A program made the translations under genes and the position numbers. A stretch of 14,473 nucleotides of DNA from Chloroflexota bacterium (GTDB lineage: Bacteria; Chloroflexota; Anaerolineae; Aggregatilineales; UBA2796). The notes under the pieces were generated by a model. That model was not told the DNA's origin. It made no database searches and saw nothing but the letters and a program-made list of their open reading frames with translations. Shown one piece after another: positions 13,315 to 14,473 of the stretch; position 1 is the stretch's first letter, and each line of letters begins with the position of its first letter. The stretch covers positions 1-14,473 of the forward strand of contig JAGHYP010000040.1 of the NCBI GenBank assembly GCA_017743585.1. The letters are read 5' to 3'.

Positions 13315-14473
13315 ATGAGGAAAGTTCTAACGCTGCTTTTGATACTCGTCTTGAGCGCGGCAGTCATCGCTCAGCCGACCTTCGCGCAAGAGAAGCGCAT
13401 CCGTCTCGGAGCGCTGATCAAGAACTTAGACAACGAGTTCTTCCTAACGATGCAAAAAGGCTATGAGTTCGCCGCGGCGCGGCTGGGCATTGATATCGTG
13501 GTCGGCAGCACGCCGACGGAAGGCACAGCTGAGCAGCAGCTCGCCATTCTGGAAGGTTGGCTGAACGAAGGCGGCTTCGATGGTTTCATCGTGACTCCGT
13601 TCCGCGCCACCAGCTTGAACGCCGCCCTCGAACGCGCCACCCAGATGGGCATCCCCCTCATCAACATCGACGAGCTAATCCCACCTGACGCTCAGCAAGG
13701 GATCAAACTCGCTACCCAGATCGCCTCAAACAACGTGCGCGCAGGGCAGGAAGCAGCGCGCTACGTGATCGCCAACGTCGAACGCGGCGCTGAAGTGGCA
13801 GTGATCGAAGGCGCGCCAGGCACCACCTCCAGCATCGACCGCGTCACAGGCTTCACCAAGACGGTCACTGAAGCAGGCTACAAAGTGGTCGCCAGCCAGC
13901 CCGCCAACTGGGATCGCGCTCGTGCCTTTGAAGTGGCGAGCAACATGCTGCAGGGCAATCCGAATGTGAAGGCGATCTTCGCGGCGAATGACGGCATGGG
14001 GCTAGGCGCGATAGAGGCGGTTGAGGCGGCGGGGTTGAGCGGCAAGGTGATTGTGCTGAGCGTGGACGCGATTCCGGAGGCGCTGGAGGCTGTGAAAGCG
14101 GGGCGCTTGGCAGGCACGGTCGCGCAATACCCCGATGAGATGGCGATCCTAGCCGTTGAAGCCATGCTCAAGGTGCTGCAAGGTCGCCCGGTTGCGCCGT
14201 TCATCGAGTCGCCCGTCAAGCTGATCACTAAAGAGAACGTGGACACAGCCGGCAGTCGGCTTGGCGAGCCGAAGCTGCGCAAGCTGCGCATCGGCGCGCT
14301 GACCAAGAATCTCGATAACGAGTTCTTCCTGACGATGATCAAAGGCTACGAGAAAGCCGCCGCCGATCTCGGTCTGGATGTGGTGATCGGCAGCACGCCG
14401 ACGGAAGGCACGGCTGAACAGCAGCTCGCCATTCTGGAAGGTTGGCTGAACGAAGGCGGCTTCGATGGTTTCA
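13315..14473 (+). CDS. Tandem-domain sugar-binding protein of the ABC importer (open at right edge)
   Basis: An exported sugar-binding protein of the Peripla_BP_4/ribose type; 386 codons are visible with no stop. AAGGAG (13303-13308) precedes the ATG by 6 bases. Residues 1-24 are a signal peptide (MRKVL, a Leu/Ala core, PTFA) without a lipobox cysteine. Domain 1 (about 28-310) is complete: RLGALIKNLDNEFFLTMQKGY at its start, GFIVTPF at the first lobe's edge, IEGAPGTTSSIDRVTGF, FAANDGMGLGAIEA, LSVDAIPEALEAVKAG and the usual C-terminal SPVKLITKENVD. Where such proteins normally end, a short linker (about 311-323) leads in frame to a second copy of the domain (LRIGALTKNLDNEFFLTM). That copy is cut at the window edge and has no signal peptide of its own. 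The full protein should be about 600 residues or more. It belongs with the ATPase and permease upstream. Which domains bind ligand, and whether the same one, is unknown. Confidence 0.93.
   Translation, partial: MRKVLTLLLILVLSAAVIAQPTFAQEKRIRLGALIKNLDNEFFLTMQKGYEFAAARLGIDIVVGSTPTEGTAEQQLAILEGWLNEGGFDGFIVTPFRATSLNAALERATQMGIPLINIDELIPPDAQQGIKLATQIASNNVRAGQEAARYVIANVERGAEVAVIEGAPGTTSSIDRVTGFTKTVTEAGYKVVASQPANWDRARAFEVASNMLQGNPNVKAIFAANDGMGLGAIEAVEAAGLSGKVIVLSVDAIPEALEAVKAGRLAGTVAQYPDEMAILAVEAMLKVLQGRPVAPFIESPVKLITKENVDTAGSRLGEPKLRKLRIGALTKNLDNEFFLTMIKGYEKAAADLGLDVVIGSTPTEGTAEQQLAILEGWLNEGGFDGF
13402..13588 (+). repeat. First copy of an 885-base in-frame direct repeat
   Basis: It aligns without gaps to 14287-14473 at a fixed offset of 885 bases (295 codons). 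The first 102 bases match at about 73%; the last 85 (13504-13588) differ only at 13527 and 13533, both silent. It codes the start of binding domain 1. Confidence 0.93.
14287..14473 (+). repeat. Second copy of the 885-base in-frame direct repeat (cut by window edge)
   Basis: This is the partner of 13402-13588. It codes the start of binding domain 2. Identity is highest at the window's end (55 identical bases to the last visible base), so the well-conserved block probably continues beyond the window. Confidence 0.93.

Noticed and set aside
13878..14342. Minus-strand frame of 154 codons opposite the binding-protein gene
   Set aside because: It is a shadow of the binding-protein frame, which has a signal peptide, family motifs and a ribosome binding site.

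Overview
The window is about 60% GC and most likely comes from a member of the Chloroflexota (Anaerolineae-like, possibly thermophilic). This is an inference from gene content: a TIGR03663-type membrane glycosyltransferase-like giant, a DUF3352 secreted protein, a CUT2-type sugar transporter with a single-domain ATPase, and AGGAGG-type ribosome binding sites. No rRNA or other taxonomic marker is present, so the phylum is not proven. Genes are densely packed in four transcription blocks. I see no tRNA, rRNA, CRISPR array, IS element or phage gene.

Block 1 (1-2921, minus strand) holds, in order of transcription, a DUF3352 secreted protein, an unrecognised secreted 158-residue protein, and the N-terminal 161 codons of dnaX (DNA polymerase III gamma/tau), which runs off the left edge. 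dnaX has its own strong ribosome binding site and a candidate extended -10 promoter. A 365/371-bp divergent intergenic region with candidate promoters on both strands separates this block from block 2.

Block 2 (3293-4444, plus) is the primary sigma factor gene (rpoD/sigA). A symmetrical hairpin with an A run on one side and a T run on the other follows it and serves two convergent genes.

Block 3 (4499-10192, minus) reads ECF sigma factor, zinc-finger anti-sigma factor, then a 1487-residue fusion of a GT-C-like TIGR03663 membrane protein with a C-terminal six-blade NHL beta-propeller. The sigma gene starts 14-20 bases downstream of a perfect TATAAT box, so its leader is almost absent. The arrangement suggests an envelope-responsive sigma/anti-sigma pair controlling, or cotranscribed with, a large cell-surface glycosylation-type protein.

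Block 4 (10378 to the right edge, plus) is a CUT2/ribose-type sugar ABC transporter operon: ATPase, LacI-family regulator, permease, and substrate-binding protein. A near-perfect LacI-family operator (TGAAAACGTTTACA) sits at the predicted transcription start, pointing to autoregulation by the LacI gene inside the operon.

The most unusual object is the substrate-binding protein, which is open at the right edge. A complete periplasmic-binding domain is followed, in frame and without a stop, by a second copy of the same domain with a period of 885 bases (295 codons). The last 85 bases of the visible repeat differ at only two silent positions, while the 102 bases before them have diverged by roughly a quarter. 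This points to an in-frame tandem duplication with later gene conversion or patchy constraint.
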